A DNA stretch of 15,067 nt. Origin: Planctomycetota bacterium (lineage in GTDB: Bacteria > Planctomycetota > Planctomycetia > Pirellulales > Thermoguttaceae). This document shows positions 1 to 8,212 of the stretch, piece by piece. The stretch spans positions 1 to 15,067 of the forward strand of contig JAMOAF010001040.1 of NCBI GenBank assembly GCA_023621895.1, given 5' to 3'. How positions within the stretch are numbered: the stretch's first letter is position 1; each line of letters begins with the position of its first letter. The notes beneath the pieces were generated by a model, which did not search any database, was not told where the DNA came from, and worked only from the letters and a program-made list of their open reading frames with translations. The position numbers and the translations under genes are program-made.

Positions 1-187
1 CCACATGACACGCATGAGGGTATCACAGAGCCCGCGCAAGAGCAAGGATTGGGCGGAATCGCCGCACTCCTTTCTGGCCCCCAATCCACTTGGCATGAAA
101 ACCTTGTCCGGCGCAGAATTGGAGCTTACGGTTCGAGCCGGCGTCCTATGCCGCTTGCCGGCTGTCTGAGAACAAGCGGGCCGCCGC

Positions 188-790
188 TCAAGCCGCCGGC
201 TTTTTCTTCGCGTACAGGTACGGATTCAGCGTCGGATCGTTGTACATCTTGAACTGGCGATAAACCTTCAGCCGGGCGCGGCCCGAAGCCAGATCCCCGA
301 TCAGCAGTTCAAGGGAGCGGGAGAGGTCCCGGTACTGCTCTTCGCAAATCCGCAGTTTCGCCCGAACCTTGTCGCGGTGGGCCTGGTCGGCATCCTCGCG
401 ATCGAGCTGCTCCTGCATGTGATAGATTCGCAGCGAGAGAATCGAGAGACGGTCGATCACGCTGCCGGGCGTCTCCGTATGCTGCCGCGCGTCGGCCGCG
501 GGGCGGATTCCCGCATCGGCCAAGATCGCGATCAACGCGTCGTCGACCGATTCGATCAGATCGTTGCGGCGCTGGTTGAACCGGTCGATGTTCCGCTTGA
601 CCTCGGCGATCCGCTCGTCGCCGACGTCGCGGCTCCGGGCGATGTCTTCTTCGTGCCAGAGGCGGAAGTTCTGCTCGTGCTGGCGGCAGACAATCTCCAG
701 AAACCCCTCATAAGGGTTGTCGATCTCCTGTTGGTGCCAGCGGCGGACCGTGATCCGGTGAAGTCCCGTGATCGTGGCAACATCGATCAT
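188..790 (-). CDS. DUF4254 domain protein
   Basis: A 200-residue, mostly helical, charged soluble protein with no signal peptide or membrane segment. Its whole length matches the features I associate with DUF4254: a tryptophan-containing motif NFRLWHEEDIAR (about residues 41-52), a central IDRLSILSLRIYHM stretch (about 112-125), and a C-terminal KVYRQFKMYNDPTLNPYLY block (about 175-193). The reading frame extends upstream, but the start at 790 is preferred because it has GGGAGAG six bases before the ATG, and residues upstream of it look like non-coding translation. The biochemical role of the family is unknown. From memory, DUF4254 genes are often found near family 9 glycosyltransferase genes in Bacteroidetes and planctomycetes; here a GT9 gene lies about 5 kb away. 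It is divergent from the next gene with a 107-base gap that could hold both promoters. Confidence 0.85.
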   Translation of the reverse strand: MIDVATITGLHRITVRRWHQQEIDNPYEGFLEIVCRQHEQNFRLWHEEDIARSRDVGDERIAEVKRNIDRFNQRRNDLIESVDDALIAILADAGIRPAADARQHTETPGSVIDRLSILSLRIYHMQEQLDREDADQAHRDKVRAKLRICEEQYRDLSRSLELLIGDLASGRARLKVYRQFKMYNDPTLNPYLYAKKKPAA

Positions 791-897
791 GATTCGCTCT
801 CCCGTGGTTTTTCTGCTGTTCCCCTTGCCACCGCGCCTCCCATTGGGCACCATCGTGAGGGGGCCGGATCGTAGTCCATTACGCAATATTGGGCAAC

Positions 898-1761
898 ATG
901 AGATTTCGCCGACCAATCACGTTCGCGGTTGTGCCCCTTCTGGTTGCGCTCATCCTACTGGCCGGCAGCCGGCGGATGCCCACGGGTCCGGATGGGGGGT
1001 ATCCAGAGCGAGGGGGAGGTGGCAAACCGCCGGCGGAGCTGCATGTCGGGGTCTTCAACATCCACGGGTGCAGGGGAACCGATGGCCGCCGCGACGCACG
1101 CCGAGTGGCCGAGTGCCTCGACCGGCTCCAGATCGTTGGCCTCTGCGAGGTTCGCGGCCTCGTCTGGGGCGACCCGCGGGATCAGGCCGATCAGCTCGCC
1201 CGGCTCCGAGGCTTCCAGCATCACCTCTTCGCTCCGGCCGAGACCCGATGGTTCGGCATCAGCCGGTTCGGCAACGGACTATTGAGCAGTCTTCCGGTTG
1301 CGTCGTGGCAGCGGATCCCCCTGCCGCGCCGCCACGGCCGGAGCTGCCGGAACATGCTCCTGGTGGAACTCGGCTTCGGTTCCGAAAGCGTCGCCGTGCT
1401 GGTCGCCCACGTTACCCGCTCGAACGACTCGGAGCGAAGAATCCAGCTCGACAGCGTCCTTGACCTGTTCGCGTCGCTCGATCCGCCGGCAATTCTCCTG
1501 GCCGATCTGAACACTGCGCCCGGCGACCCACGAATCCGGCAATTTCTCGCCGAATCCGGCTCGGTCGACGCGATCACCTCGGGCGGTGCGGATCGCGCGG
1601 AACACCGGGTCGACTGGATTCTCGCCCGCGGTCTGGATTGCCTGTCCGCGGACCGGGTCGAGAGCGGCGCTTCGGACCACCCGCTTTTCACCGCTCGGTT
1701 GGCCTGGCCGGTCGTGAATTCGCGTCCTGTTGACCCGGCCCAGGGGGGGGCGGACCGGTGA
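898..1761 (+). CDS. Secreted or anchored endonuclease/exonuclease/phosphatase-fold protein
   Basis: A 287-residue protein with an N-terminal hydrophobic segment (about residues 9-23) after a basic start, so it is probably exported or membrane anchored. The rest fits the endonuclease/exonuclease/phosphatase (DNase I-like) fold in order: FNIHG with Asn54, the metal-binding Glu84 in LCEVRG, His171 in LVAHV, Asp203 and Asn205 in LADLN, Asp239 in HRVDW, and the terminal SDH with Asp260 and His261. All expected catalytic positions are present, so it is probably an active metal-dependent phosphodiesterase or phosphatase. The substrate cannot be told from sequence; members cut nucleic acids, inositol phosphates or sphingomyelin. 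A TTG three codons upstream (889) is an alternative start; neither start has a clear ribosome binding site. It is followed by a 92-base gap and then the M28 gene on the same strand. Confidence 0.85.
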   Translation: MRFRRPITFAVVPLLVALILLAGSRRMPTGPDGGYPERGGGGKPPAELHVGVFNIHGCRGTDGRRDARRVAECLDRLQIVGLCEVRGLVWGDPRDQADQLARLRGFQHHLFAPAETRWFGISRFGNGLLSSLPVASWQRIPLPRRHGRSCRNMLLVELGFGSESVAVLVAHVTRSNDSERRIQLDSVLDLFASLDPPAILLADLNTAPGDPRIRQFLAESGSVDAITSGGADRAEHRVDWILARGLDCLSADRVESGASDHPLFTARLAWPVVNSRPVDPAQGGADR

Positions 1762-1853
1762 ACGAGCCTCGGCCGTCGCCTCCCGGAGGAGTCTGGCGAC
1801 TGGTGACTGATTCGGGATGGCCTGCTTTGCCCGGGAACAGGTAGAATGGAGCC

Positions 1854-2912
1854 ATGAGCAGGAAAAACGCGGCCAATACGACCAGCCCGACCACTACGCG
1901 CCCCAAGCCGTTCTGGAAGCTCGTGTTGCTCGGCGGCTTGGTGGTGGCCGCCCTGGCGGTGGCCGGCCTGCTGATGTGGCCGCAACCGGTCAAGTGGAGC
2001 GAGGATGCGGAAGCGGCCTCCTCGCGATTGACGCTCCAAGACATCCCGTTCGACGGCGGCCGAGCCTATGAGTACCTGAAAAAGACCTGCGCTCTCGGGC
2101 GCCGTCCGAGCGGCTCTGAAGGCATGGCCGCGCAGCAAGACCTGCTGGAGCGGCATTTCACCGCCCTGGGTGGAACGGTGCACCGGCAAGGGTTCCAGAT
2201 CCCGCACCCGCAGACCGGTGCGCCGGTGCCGATGATGAACCTGATCGTCCAGTGGGCGCCGGAACGGTCGGAGCGGATTCTGCTGTGCTGCCATTACGAC
2301 ACGCTGCCTTATCCAATGCTCGACAAACGGGATCCTCGCGGTGAATTCATCGGCGCCAACGACGGGGCGAGCGGTGTTGCCTTGTTGATGGAGTTGGGAA
2401 ACGAGATCGGGACGATCCTTGAAAAACACCAGCAACATTTCGGCGTGGACTTCGTCTTCTTTGACGGCGAGGAATTCATTTTTTCCGAGGATGGCCGGTA
2501 TTTTCTCGGCTCGGAGTATTTTTCACGGGCGTACGCCGGGGGCAAGCTGCCCTACCAGGGCCGCTATCGCTGGGGCGTACTGTTCGACATGATCGGCGAC
2601 GCCGACCTCCAGATTCCCCAGGAGGCATATAGCGTCGGCTGGCCGGAGACGCGCCCGCTGGTCAACGACATCTGGTCGACCGCCCGGCGGCTGGGGGTCC
2701 GCGAGTTCATTCCGCGCCGAGGGCCTTACATTCGAGACGATCACACGATGCTTCGGAACCTGGGCAAAATCCCCACGTGCGACGTGATCGACTTCGACTA
2801 CCCGCCCTGGCACACGATGGACGACAGACCCGATCAATGCTCGGCCCTGAGCCTTGCCAAGGTGGGTTGGGTGATCCGCGAGTGGCTCAAGGCGGTGGAA
2901 GGCGGGCGCTGA
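1854..2912 (+). CDS. Membrane-anchored M28 zinc protein, glutaminyl-cyclase-like
   Basis: A 352-residue protein with a basic, Thr-rich N-terminus and one membrane segment (about residues 23-42), so the catalytic domain is probably periplasmic. The M28 zinc site is complete: His147 in HYDT, Asp170 in GANDGASG, the Glu206-Glu207 pair in FFDGEE, Asp245 in FDMIGD, and His320 in PPWHTMDD. The DDH at about 295-297 and the WHTMDD near the C-terminus match glutaminyl-peptide cyclotransferases (Zn ligands Asp, Glu, His; acid/base Glu and Asp) better than typical aminopeptidases. It may therefore cyclise N-terminal glutamine on exported proteins, but an aminopeptidase role is not excluded. The ATG follows a GGAG two bases upstream, a tight spacing. 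The next gene starts 18 bases after its stop, so the two are likely co-transcribed. Confidence 0.88.
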   Translation: MSRKNAANTTSPTTTRPKPFWKLVLLGGLVVAALAVAGLLMWPQPVKWSEDAEAASSRLTLQDIPFDGGRAYEYLKKTCALGRRPSGSEGMAAQQDLLERHFTALGGTVHRQGFQIPHPQTGAPVPMMNLIVQWAPERSERILLCCHYDTLPYPMLDKRDPRGEFIGANDGASGVALLMELGNEIGTILEKHQQHFGVDFVFFDGEEFIFSEDGRYFLGSEYFSRAYAGGKLPYQGRYRWGVLFDMIGDADLQIPQEAYSVGWPETRPLVNDIWSTARRLGVREFIPRRGPYIRDDHTMLRNLGKIPTCDVIDFDYPPWHTMDDRPDQCSALSLAKVGWVIREWLKAVEGGR

Positions 2913-2930
2913 TTTGCGGCCGAGGCGCAC

Positions 2931-3422
2931 ATGGACCCTGGCTTCTGGACGTCGCTTTCGATTTGCACCGTCTTGGTCGCGGCGTCACTGTGGCTGATCT
3001 GGGCTCACTGGGAGCGATCGGCGGCAGTCGAGGCTGACGAAAGCCTGGAAAATCGGCAGCGCGACCATCTGCGCCGCCGGTATCGCCGGCGAATCCAGAC
3101 CAGCACGATGCTCGGAGTCGTGGGAGTGGCGATTCTCGGCGGCCGGTTGTTCCCGCCCGATCAAAGTGGCCTGGCCTTTATCATCTACTGGTTCTGCGTC
3201 GCGCTGCTCGTGTTGTGGATGGCCCTGCTCGCCATGGCCGACATCGTCTCGACGCGGTTGCACTTTGGGCGATTGCGGCGCGATGTCGAGATCCAGCGGA
3301 CGGCGCTGGAAGCGCAGCTCCGCCGGAAAACCAGCGGCGAGAAACGAAAGCCGGGCCCGGCTGACCGCCCCCCGGACAAAAAGCCTCCGGGGGATGGTCC
3401 TGGCGAGCAGTCGCCCCCCTGA
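2931..3422 (+). CDS. Small membrane protein, function unknown
   Basis: A 163-residue protein I do not recognise. Hydrophobic segments lie at about residues 7-25, 59-72 and 82-106. Between the first two is a very basic, charged helix-like stretch (about 40-56, rich in Arg). After the last membrane segment comes a predicted helix (about 110-133), then a low-complexity tail rich in Lys, Pro, Gly and Asp (about 134-163). The ATG is preceded by GAGG five bases upstream. It starts 18 bases after the M28 gene, so it is probably in the same transcript and could be a membrane partner of that enzyme, although nothing in the sequence proves this. It converges on the glycan operon, whose last gene ends 81 bases further right. 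Confidence 0.75.
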   Translation: MDPGFWTSLSICTVLVAASLWLIWAHWERSAAVEADESLENRQRDHLRRRYRRRIQTSTMLGVVGVAILGGRLFPPDQSGLAFIIYWFCVALLVLWMALLAMADIVSTRLHFGRLRRDVEIQRTALEAQLRRKTSGEKRKPGPADRPPDKKPPGDGPGEQSPP

Positions 3423-3503
3423 GACCGCGCCCCTCGCGAGGTCCAATGGCGCCAGTCCGGCGTGCATTTCGTCCGGTCCTCGGCGGTGCAACCGCGATCC
3501 GGT

Positions 3504-5402
3504 TCAGCGTACAAGCACGAGCTGGTATCGCCGCCTGCCCCCGTCAAGATCGTCGAACGTGTAGTCGGCCAGGACCGGAAGCGAGGCCGGGCCGCAGACC
3601 GCCCGGCAGTCGGCCACCAGCGTTGCCAGCGTGGTGTCGAACTCGGCGCCTTGTCTGCCGAGATTCTCGACCAGGAGCAGGTGCGTGAACCCCTCCCCGC
3701 GCAACAGCGGCACGAGTTGCTCCGGGCGTTCGATCTGGCGGTGGTAGCCGGTGTGGCGGCGGAAAGCATTCTCGCGCGTCACCGGGCAGTCGAAGTACAA
3801 CGCCCGGTAATCGGTGCTCAACAGGCTTCCCCGCGGGCCGAACCAGAGGTTCGACACCTCGGCCGCCCGCCAGGTCGGCTCGGCAAGCGCGAGATAGTCG
3901 GCTCGCGCCTGCTGGCCGGTCGCGACCGCTGCCTGGCCGCTGCACCTGAGCGCGGCCAGGCCGGCATAGGCCGCCAGAATGCCGCAAACGAGCAGCCGCC
4001 CGGCCAGCCGCGCCCCGGGGGGAAACCGCCGCATCTCGGCCACGACCCAGACGGCGGCGACCGCCGCGATCGGAATCAGCGGCAGGAGGAACCGCACGTT
4101 CTGACGCAGCAGGTACCAGGCCGACCAGTAGGCCGCGCCGATCACCAGGAGCGTGCCCAGTCCGCGCAGGCGGCGGACCAGCGCCAGCCCCGGCAGCACG
4201 GCGAGAAACAGCACGCCCGGCTGATGCGCCCGGCCGCCAAGCCGCTCCGGGTGCATCGTCACCTGCCAGGCCGCCGCCAGCGCGCCTGAGGGTGTGCGCC
4301 CCAGTTTCGACTTGCTTGCCGGCAGGGTCTCGTGAGGATCGGCGCAGACCGGCCCCTGCGCGGGAAAAACCTCCGAAAAGAAGGGATAGACCGGATTGCC
4401 GCGGTGCCACGCCGCTCGGGCGTACCACAGCCCGGCAACGCTCGCCGAGACGACGGCGATCACCGCCGCGCTTTCGAGCGCGAGCCGCAGCCGCGCGCCG
4501 CCGCGCCGCCCGGTCCAGAGGCAGCCGGCGACCATCGCCGCGGCGAAGAGCAGCGCCAGGTACTTGATCGCCAACGCGCCTCCGGCGGCAATTCCCGCCA
4601 CCAGTAGCCAGCGGCGGTCCTCCTCCAGCACCACCGCTCGATACCACGCGGCCAGGGCGACCGTCGTCGCCGCCGCCAGGGCCACGTCGTTCATCGGCGC
4701 GGTCATCTGGTTGGTCACGCCGGGAACGACCAGCGCCGCGGACATCGCGACCCAAGCCCAGCGGCGGCCCACGATCGGCGCCGCCAGCACGGCGGTCGCT
4801 CCGGCGAACAAGAGGCCCAACAGCCAGTGAACCATGCCTGCCGCCACCGGTCCATCCATCGCCATCGCCCAGAGGAACCACATCTCGCAGAGCAGCGGGA
4901 AGGTGGAGTTCTCGCTGAACGGGTAGAACGCCAGCCGGTGATCCGCCAGAAAGGCCTTGGGCAGTTCGAGGTGGTAGCAAAGCGCGTCGCCGGCCGTAGG
5001 CGGCGCGGCGGCGCCCACCAGGCAGCCCAGCGCGGCCAACCCCGCCGCGACGAGCGCAACGAGGACGAGCCAGCGCGGCGGGTCGCTCTCCGCCGAATCG
5101 CCGACCGCCTCCGCCGGCGCGGAGCGATTTCCTGCCTGGCGCTGGCGGACAATTTCACCGGCCGTCCAGAAACATCCGGTCAGGGTCAACACGCCGACCA
5201 GCGGCGCGTAGAGCAGCCCGACCAGCCCAAGAACCGCCAGCAGGGTCCCCGCGCCGACCAGGCCGGTCATCAGGCTGAAGACCAGGTTTGCCGCGGGATC
5301 GGTCCCATGCAGCCCGAGGCCGCGGAGCAACCGCGAGCCCAGTCCGTAGGCGACCGTGGCGAGAATCACAACAGTGAGCAGCGACTGGAGTTGTGCGAGC
5401 AT
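3504..5402 (-). CDS. GT-C-like integral membrane glycosyltransferase
   Basis: A roughly 632-residue protein with about ten or more membrane segments and a soluble C-terminal domain (about 490-632). After the first membrane segments there is a GDALCYHL loop (Asp139), at the place where GT-C enzymes of the GT39/ArnT/RgtABCD type carry their catalytic acidic motif in the first large periplasmic loop. A second acidic site, MNDVAL (Asp239), and a NVRFLLPL stretch (435-442) also fit this class. Such enzymes move a sugar from a polyprenyl-phosphate carrier to a lipid, glycan or protein on the outer side of the inner membrane. It is the last gene of the leftward operon, 113 bases after the 71-residue gene. 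The ATG at 5402 is preferred over the TTG at 5453, because the extra 17 residues are Pro/Ala-rich and the ATG opens straight into a membrane segment; neither start has a Shine-Dalgarno sequence. Confidence 0.75.
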   Translation of the reverse strand: MLAQLQSLLTVVILATVAYGLGSRLLRGLGLHGTDPAANLVFSLMTGLVGAGTLLAVLGLVGLLYAPLVGVLTLTGCFWTAGEIVRQRQAGNRSAPAEAVGDSAESDPPRWLVLVALVAAGLAALGCLVGAAAPPTAGDALCYHLELPKAFLADHRLAFYPFSENSTFPLLCEMWFLWAMAMDGPVAAGMVHWLLGLLFAGATAVLAAPIVGRRWAWVAMSAALVVPGVTNQMTAPMNDVALAAATTVALAAWYRAVVLEEDRRWLLVAGIAAGGALAIKYLALLFAAAMVAGCLWTGRRGGARLRLALESAAVIAVVSASVAGLWYARAAWHRGNPVYPFFSEVFPAQGPVCADPHETLPASKSKLGRTPSGALAAAWQVTMHPERLGGRAHQPGVLFLAVLPGLALVRRLRGLGTLLVIGAAYWSAWYLLRQNVRFLLPLIPIAAVAAVWVVAEMRRFPPGARLAGRLLVCGILAAYAGLAALRCSGQAAVATGQQARADYLALAEPTWRAAEVSNLWFGPRGSLLSTDYRALYFDCPVTRENAFRRHTGYHRQIERPEQLVPLLRGEGFTHLLLVENLGRQGAEFDTTLATLVADCRAVCGPASLPVLADYTFDDLDGGRRRYQLVLVR

Positions 5403-5515
5403 TGCGGGTGGTGGCGCCAGCGCGGGGCAAGCCGGCGCGGCGAGCGGTCTCAAGGTGGCGCGAGCGCGGCGATCGAGGGATTAGTCGCCGCTGAATGTGT
5501 TGCCCATTTGGGCCG

Positions 5516-5731
5516 TTAGAAGACTCCGATCATGGTGAGAAAGTAGATTCCGGTGACCGCCGCCGCCCACGCGAGAAAACTCCAGGCCTTCCACGCGGCA
5601 ATCGGCGCCGGGGGCCGGTTCGAGTCGCCGCCCGGCGAAAGGAACAGCGACGCCACGATCCGCCGCATTTCCCCAACGCGGCTCGCCTCCTCCGACGCCT
5701 GCCCGTTCGATTCCCGGATCGGTGCGATCAT
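5516..5731 (-). CDS. 71-residue single-pass membrane protein
   Basis: A small protein of unknown function. Residues 1-45 are polar, and residues about 48-70 form one membrane segment rich in Trp, Ala and Phe that ends at the C-terminus, so it is probably tail anchored with a cytoplasmic N-terminus. Two facts support it as a real gene. Its ATG overlaps the stop of the preceding GT9 gene by four bases (ATGA), and the sequence GAGAGGAG lies about seven bases upstream of the ATG, inside the GT9 gene. It sits between the GT9 and the GT-C-like gene, so it may be a small accessory or scaffold for one of these, but this is inference from position. Confidence 0.72.
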   Translation of the reverse strand: MIAPIRESNGQASEEASRVGEMRRIVASLFLSPGGDSNRPPAPIAAWKAWSFLAWAAAVTGIYFLTMIGVF

Positions 5732-7059
5732 TGCTCGGCTCCTCTCTTGGCTGGGACCAGCGCGGATCGGTCTTCACCCCGGCCGGCCGCCGCGGCGAGC
5801 AGTTCCTCAATCGCCAGGAGCACGTCCGCCGGGCGGATGCCCCTCATGCAGGGCTGGCTGGCCACGGGGCATTGCCGGCGGTGGCACGGGGCGCAGGCCA
5901 CCGGATGCCGCAGCGCTTGCACCATCGCCCCCTGGGGCCGCCACTGCTCGACGCGATTCGTCCCGCTGAACAGGACGACCACCGGTGTGCCGACGGCCGC
6001 CGCCAGGTGGGCTGGGCCCGAGTCGGCTCCGATCGCGAGGTCGGCCTGCTGCAAGACGGCGGCCAACTCGGCGATTTCGAGCCGGCCCGTCCAATCCACG
6101 ACCGGCCACGGCCGGCTGCCTAGAATCGCCCGAGCCGTCGCCGTATCGCTTTCGGCGCCGACCAGGGCGACGGCAACGCCGCCCCGCGCGGCCAGGCCGG
6201 CCAGCAAGACGCGCCAGTGTTCCACCGGCCAGCGCTTGGCCGCCGTTCCGGCGCCGACGTGGATCACCACGCGATGCACGCTGCGTTCCGGCGAAGCCTG
6301 GCGCCATGCCGACCGGGCGAAATCGTTCGCCTCCTCGGGCGGATGAATCCGCGGCAGCGGCCGCCGCCCCGCAGGGCCGGCATCGATCCCCAGCCGCTCC
6401 AGCAGGGCCATCCGCGACTCGAGTTCCGGGCGGTCGGACACGTACGCGGCCCTGTCTGTAAGGAGAAATCCACCGCCGCCGCTGCCCCAGCCAACCCGCC
6501 GGCGGGCGCCGCAAAGCCACAGCAACACGTTGTGGGGAAACTCGCCGCGAACGTCGATCGCCAGATCGAATCGCCGCCGGCGCATTCTCAGCCCCCACGC
6601 GATCACCGCCGGAATCCAACTCAGGCCGGGCCGCGGCGCAAAACGATTCTTCGAGCAGACGTGCACCCTGTCGACTTCGGCGATCAGGTCGAACACACGC
6701 CGGTTCCAAGGCGCGGCCAGCACCTCGATCCGAGCGCCTGGATAGCGCTGTTTGAGCAGCGCGAAGATCGGCGTCGTGATGATCGCGTCGCCCAAGTGAT
6801 CCAACTGCACGACCAGGATCCGCCTGGTCGTCTTGCTCTTTCCCCGGCGCGCCGGGATAATTCGCCGCCACAACGCGACCACACAGCCGGCGGCGGCGAA
6901 CAGGGTAGTCCCCAGCGTGTCGACGAGTGCGAACAGCAGCCGCCACCGCCATCGCACGTAGCGGTAACCGCCCAGGGGATGCCGGCGCAGAGTCGCTTGG
7001 CCGAGCGAGGCGGTTCGGCGGTCATGATTGCCGCTGCGCGGTTGCGGACGCTCGATCAC
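5728..7059 (-). CDS. Family 9 glycosyltransferase (heptosyltransferase family)
   Basis: A 443-residue GT-B enzyme. The core begins at about residue 79 with RILVVQLDHLGDAIITTP, the GT9 N-terminal motif. The C-terminal half has HVGAGTAAKRWP (about 267-278) and GADSGPAHLAAAVGTPVV (344-361), the nucleotide-sugar site. Family 9 includes LPS heptosyltransferases, but the sugar here cannot be assigned. Before the core is an extra N-terminal region of about 78 residues with a hydrophobic stretch (about 41-64) that may hold it at the membrane. A cysteine cluster (Cys389, 392, 397, 404) follows the core. The GTG start at 7059 overlaps the preceding stop by four bases (GTGA) and has GGAGG five bases upstream; a longer frame from a TTG at 7107 is possible but less likely. 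Confidence 0.9.
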   Translation of the reverse strand: MIERPQPRSGNHDRRTASLGQATLRRHPLGGYRYVRWRWRLLFALVDTLGTTLFAAAGCVVALWRRIIPARRGKSKTTRRILVVQLDHLGDAIITTPIFALLKQRYPGARIEVLAAPWNRRVFDLIAEVDRVHVCSKNRFAPRPGLSWIPAVIAWGLRMRRRRFDLAIDVRGEFPHNVLLWLCGARRRVGWGSGGGGFLLTDRAAYVSDRPELESRMALLERLGIDAGPAGRRPLPRIHPPEEANDFARSAWRQASPERSVHRVVIHVGAGTAAKRWPVEHWRVLLAGLAARGGVAVALVGAESDTATARAILGSRPWPVVDWTGRLEIAELAAVLQQADLAIGADSGPAHLAAAVGTPVVVLFSGTNRVEQWRPQGAMVQALRHPVACAPCHRRQCPVASQPCMRGIRPADVLLAIEELLAAAAGRGEDRSALVPAKRGAEQ

Positions 7060-8195
7060 CAGACCCTCCGATAAGCTTCCAACGTGGCCTGCGCCGCCGC
7101 CGTCCAAGTGAAATGATCCCGAATCCGCCCTGCAATCACCCCGTCGCGAGGGCGCTGGAGGGCCTGGAGGACGGCGCAGCGGATACCCGGCAGGTCGTCG
7201 CAGGCGACGTACACCGCGTCGCTCCCGAAATACTCGTCGGCCGAGCCTTCCCGTGGCAGCACCAGCGGCGTGCCGGTCATCGCCGCCTCGATCGCCGCCA
7301 GGCCGGGCGTCTCGTACCAGCCGGTCAAGGCCAGGCAGCCGCAGGCGGCGTAGGCCGATCCCAAAAGTGGATCATCGTGATCGATCCGGGGAAAGAAGTA
7401 GACGCTTCCATCGGCTTCGTCGCAGCACGCCTGCCAGTAGCGCTGGTGGCCGGGCACCGCGTCGCCGACAAGCACAATCGGGACTCCGGTCCCCTGCATC
7501 GCCCTGATCAGGCCAAGTTGATTCTTGCGGGGTTCGATCCGGCCCACGTAAAGCACGAACCGGCCGGCTCCGGGCGCCGATCCAGCGGCCTTCGTGTTTG
7601 CCGCCGCCTGCTGGGCGAGCAGCCGCAGAAACGGCTGCGGATCGGCGTCGGCGAATCTCGGGTCCGCGCCGTTGGGAACGACGTGGATTTTTTCCACCGG
7701 AACCTGGAAATAACGCATCAGTTGGGCCGCTTCCGCATTGGAATTGGGCAGCAACAGGTCCACCGCGTGATACAACCGCCGCCGCCACGAAGGCAACTGG
7801 GGAAACGCCGAGCGCGCGAAATAGCCCGTCACGGACTTCGCTCGCTCCAGCAGGCTGCCGGGCTCCCGCCAATACGCCCGCCAGTCGAACCAGGCGATCG
7901 TCGAGAGCACCACCGGCACTCCCGCGAGGCGCGCCGCCTCGACCAGCGGCACGTGCTCCGGGGCGCTGCCGAACAGGTGCAGGCAGCGGACCTTGGAGAG
8001 CGGTTCCTCCCAGGGGCGCCACATCCTGGCGCGGATTCCGAGACCGCGGAGGCCCTCGGCGGTGCCGTGCATCTGCGCCTCGCCGCCGCCCGGGGCAAGC
8101 ATGGCCGTGAGCTTGCCGGCCAGGAAAACGTCCGTCTCCGCCGGCGGGGCCAGCGGGAAAACCTCGAAGGCTTGCGGGAATTCATGGGACCACAT
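7056..8195 (-). CDS. Family 4 glycosyltransferase
   Basis: A GT-B enzyme of 379 residues. The N-terminal domain has a GGGE stretch (36-39) where GT4 enzymes bind the acceptor. The linker carries PNSNAEAAQ (150-158) and VPNGAD (about 173-178). The donor domain starts with YVGRIEPRKN (about 216-225) and holds the E-x7-E motif, ETPGLAAIE (Glu295 and Glu303), which binds the nucleotide sugar. It therefore transfers a sugar with retention of configuration in the cytoplasm; the donor is unknown. Start choice is uncertain. The ATG at 8195 has AGGAGG twelve bases upstream. A GTG at 8216 would overlap the preceding stop by four bases (GTGA), like other junctions here, but its GGAG lies directly against the start. 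The stop is shared with the GTG of the following GT9 gene. Confidence 0.92.
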   Translation of the reverse strand: MWSHEFPQAFEVFPLAPPAETDVFLAGKLTAMLAPGGGEAQMHGTAEGLRGLGIRARMWRPWEEPLSKVRCLHLFGSAPEHVPLVEAARLAGVPVVLSTIAWFDWRAYWREPGSLLERAKSVTGYFARSAFPQLPSWRRRLYHAVDLLLPNSNAEAAQLMRYFQVPVEKIHVVPNGADPRFADADPQPFLRLLAQQAAANTKAAGSAPGAGRFVLYVGRIEPRKNQLGLIRAMQGTGVPIVLVGDAVPGHQRYWQACCDEADGSVYFFPRIDHDDPLLGSAYAACGCLALTGWYETPGLAAIEAAMTGTPLVLPREGSADEYFGSDAVYVACDDLPGIRCAVLQALQRPRDGVIAGRIRDHFTWTAAAQATLEAYRRVW

Positions 8196-8212
8196 ACCGC
8201 TGTCTCGCCTCC

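Noticed and set aside
136..163. Inverted repeat AGCCGGC / GCCGGCT beyond the DUF4254 stop
   Set aside because: A 7-bp stem with a 14-base loop and no U-run is not enough to call a terminator, and GCCGGC is common in this DNA. Positions 1-187 hold nothing else I can support.
189..207. Short hairpin AAGCC-GCC-GGCTT followed by a T-rich run on the plus strand
   Set aside because: The stem is only 5 bp and encodes the C-terminus of the DUF4254 protein; no rightward gene ends just before it.
1221..2438. Leftward open frame of 405 codons
   Set aside because: It runs antisense to the endonuclease/exonuclease/phosphatase-fold and M28 genes, both of which have complete catalytic motifs. No domain is seen in it.
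3544..4980. Leftward open frame of 478 codons
   Set aside because: It is an alternative frame of the GT-C-like gene. Its translation is Gly/Arg/Ala low complexity, whereas the other frame gives regular membrane segments and the acidic loop motif.
5502..5513. Palindrome GCCCATTTGGGC after the 71-residue gene
   Set aside because: A 5-bp stem with a 2-base loop cannot form a stable hairpin, and no U-run follows.
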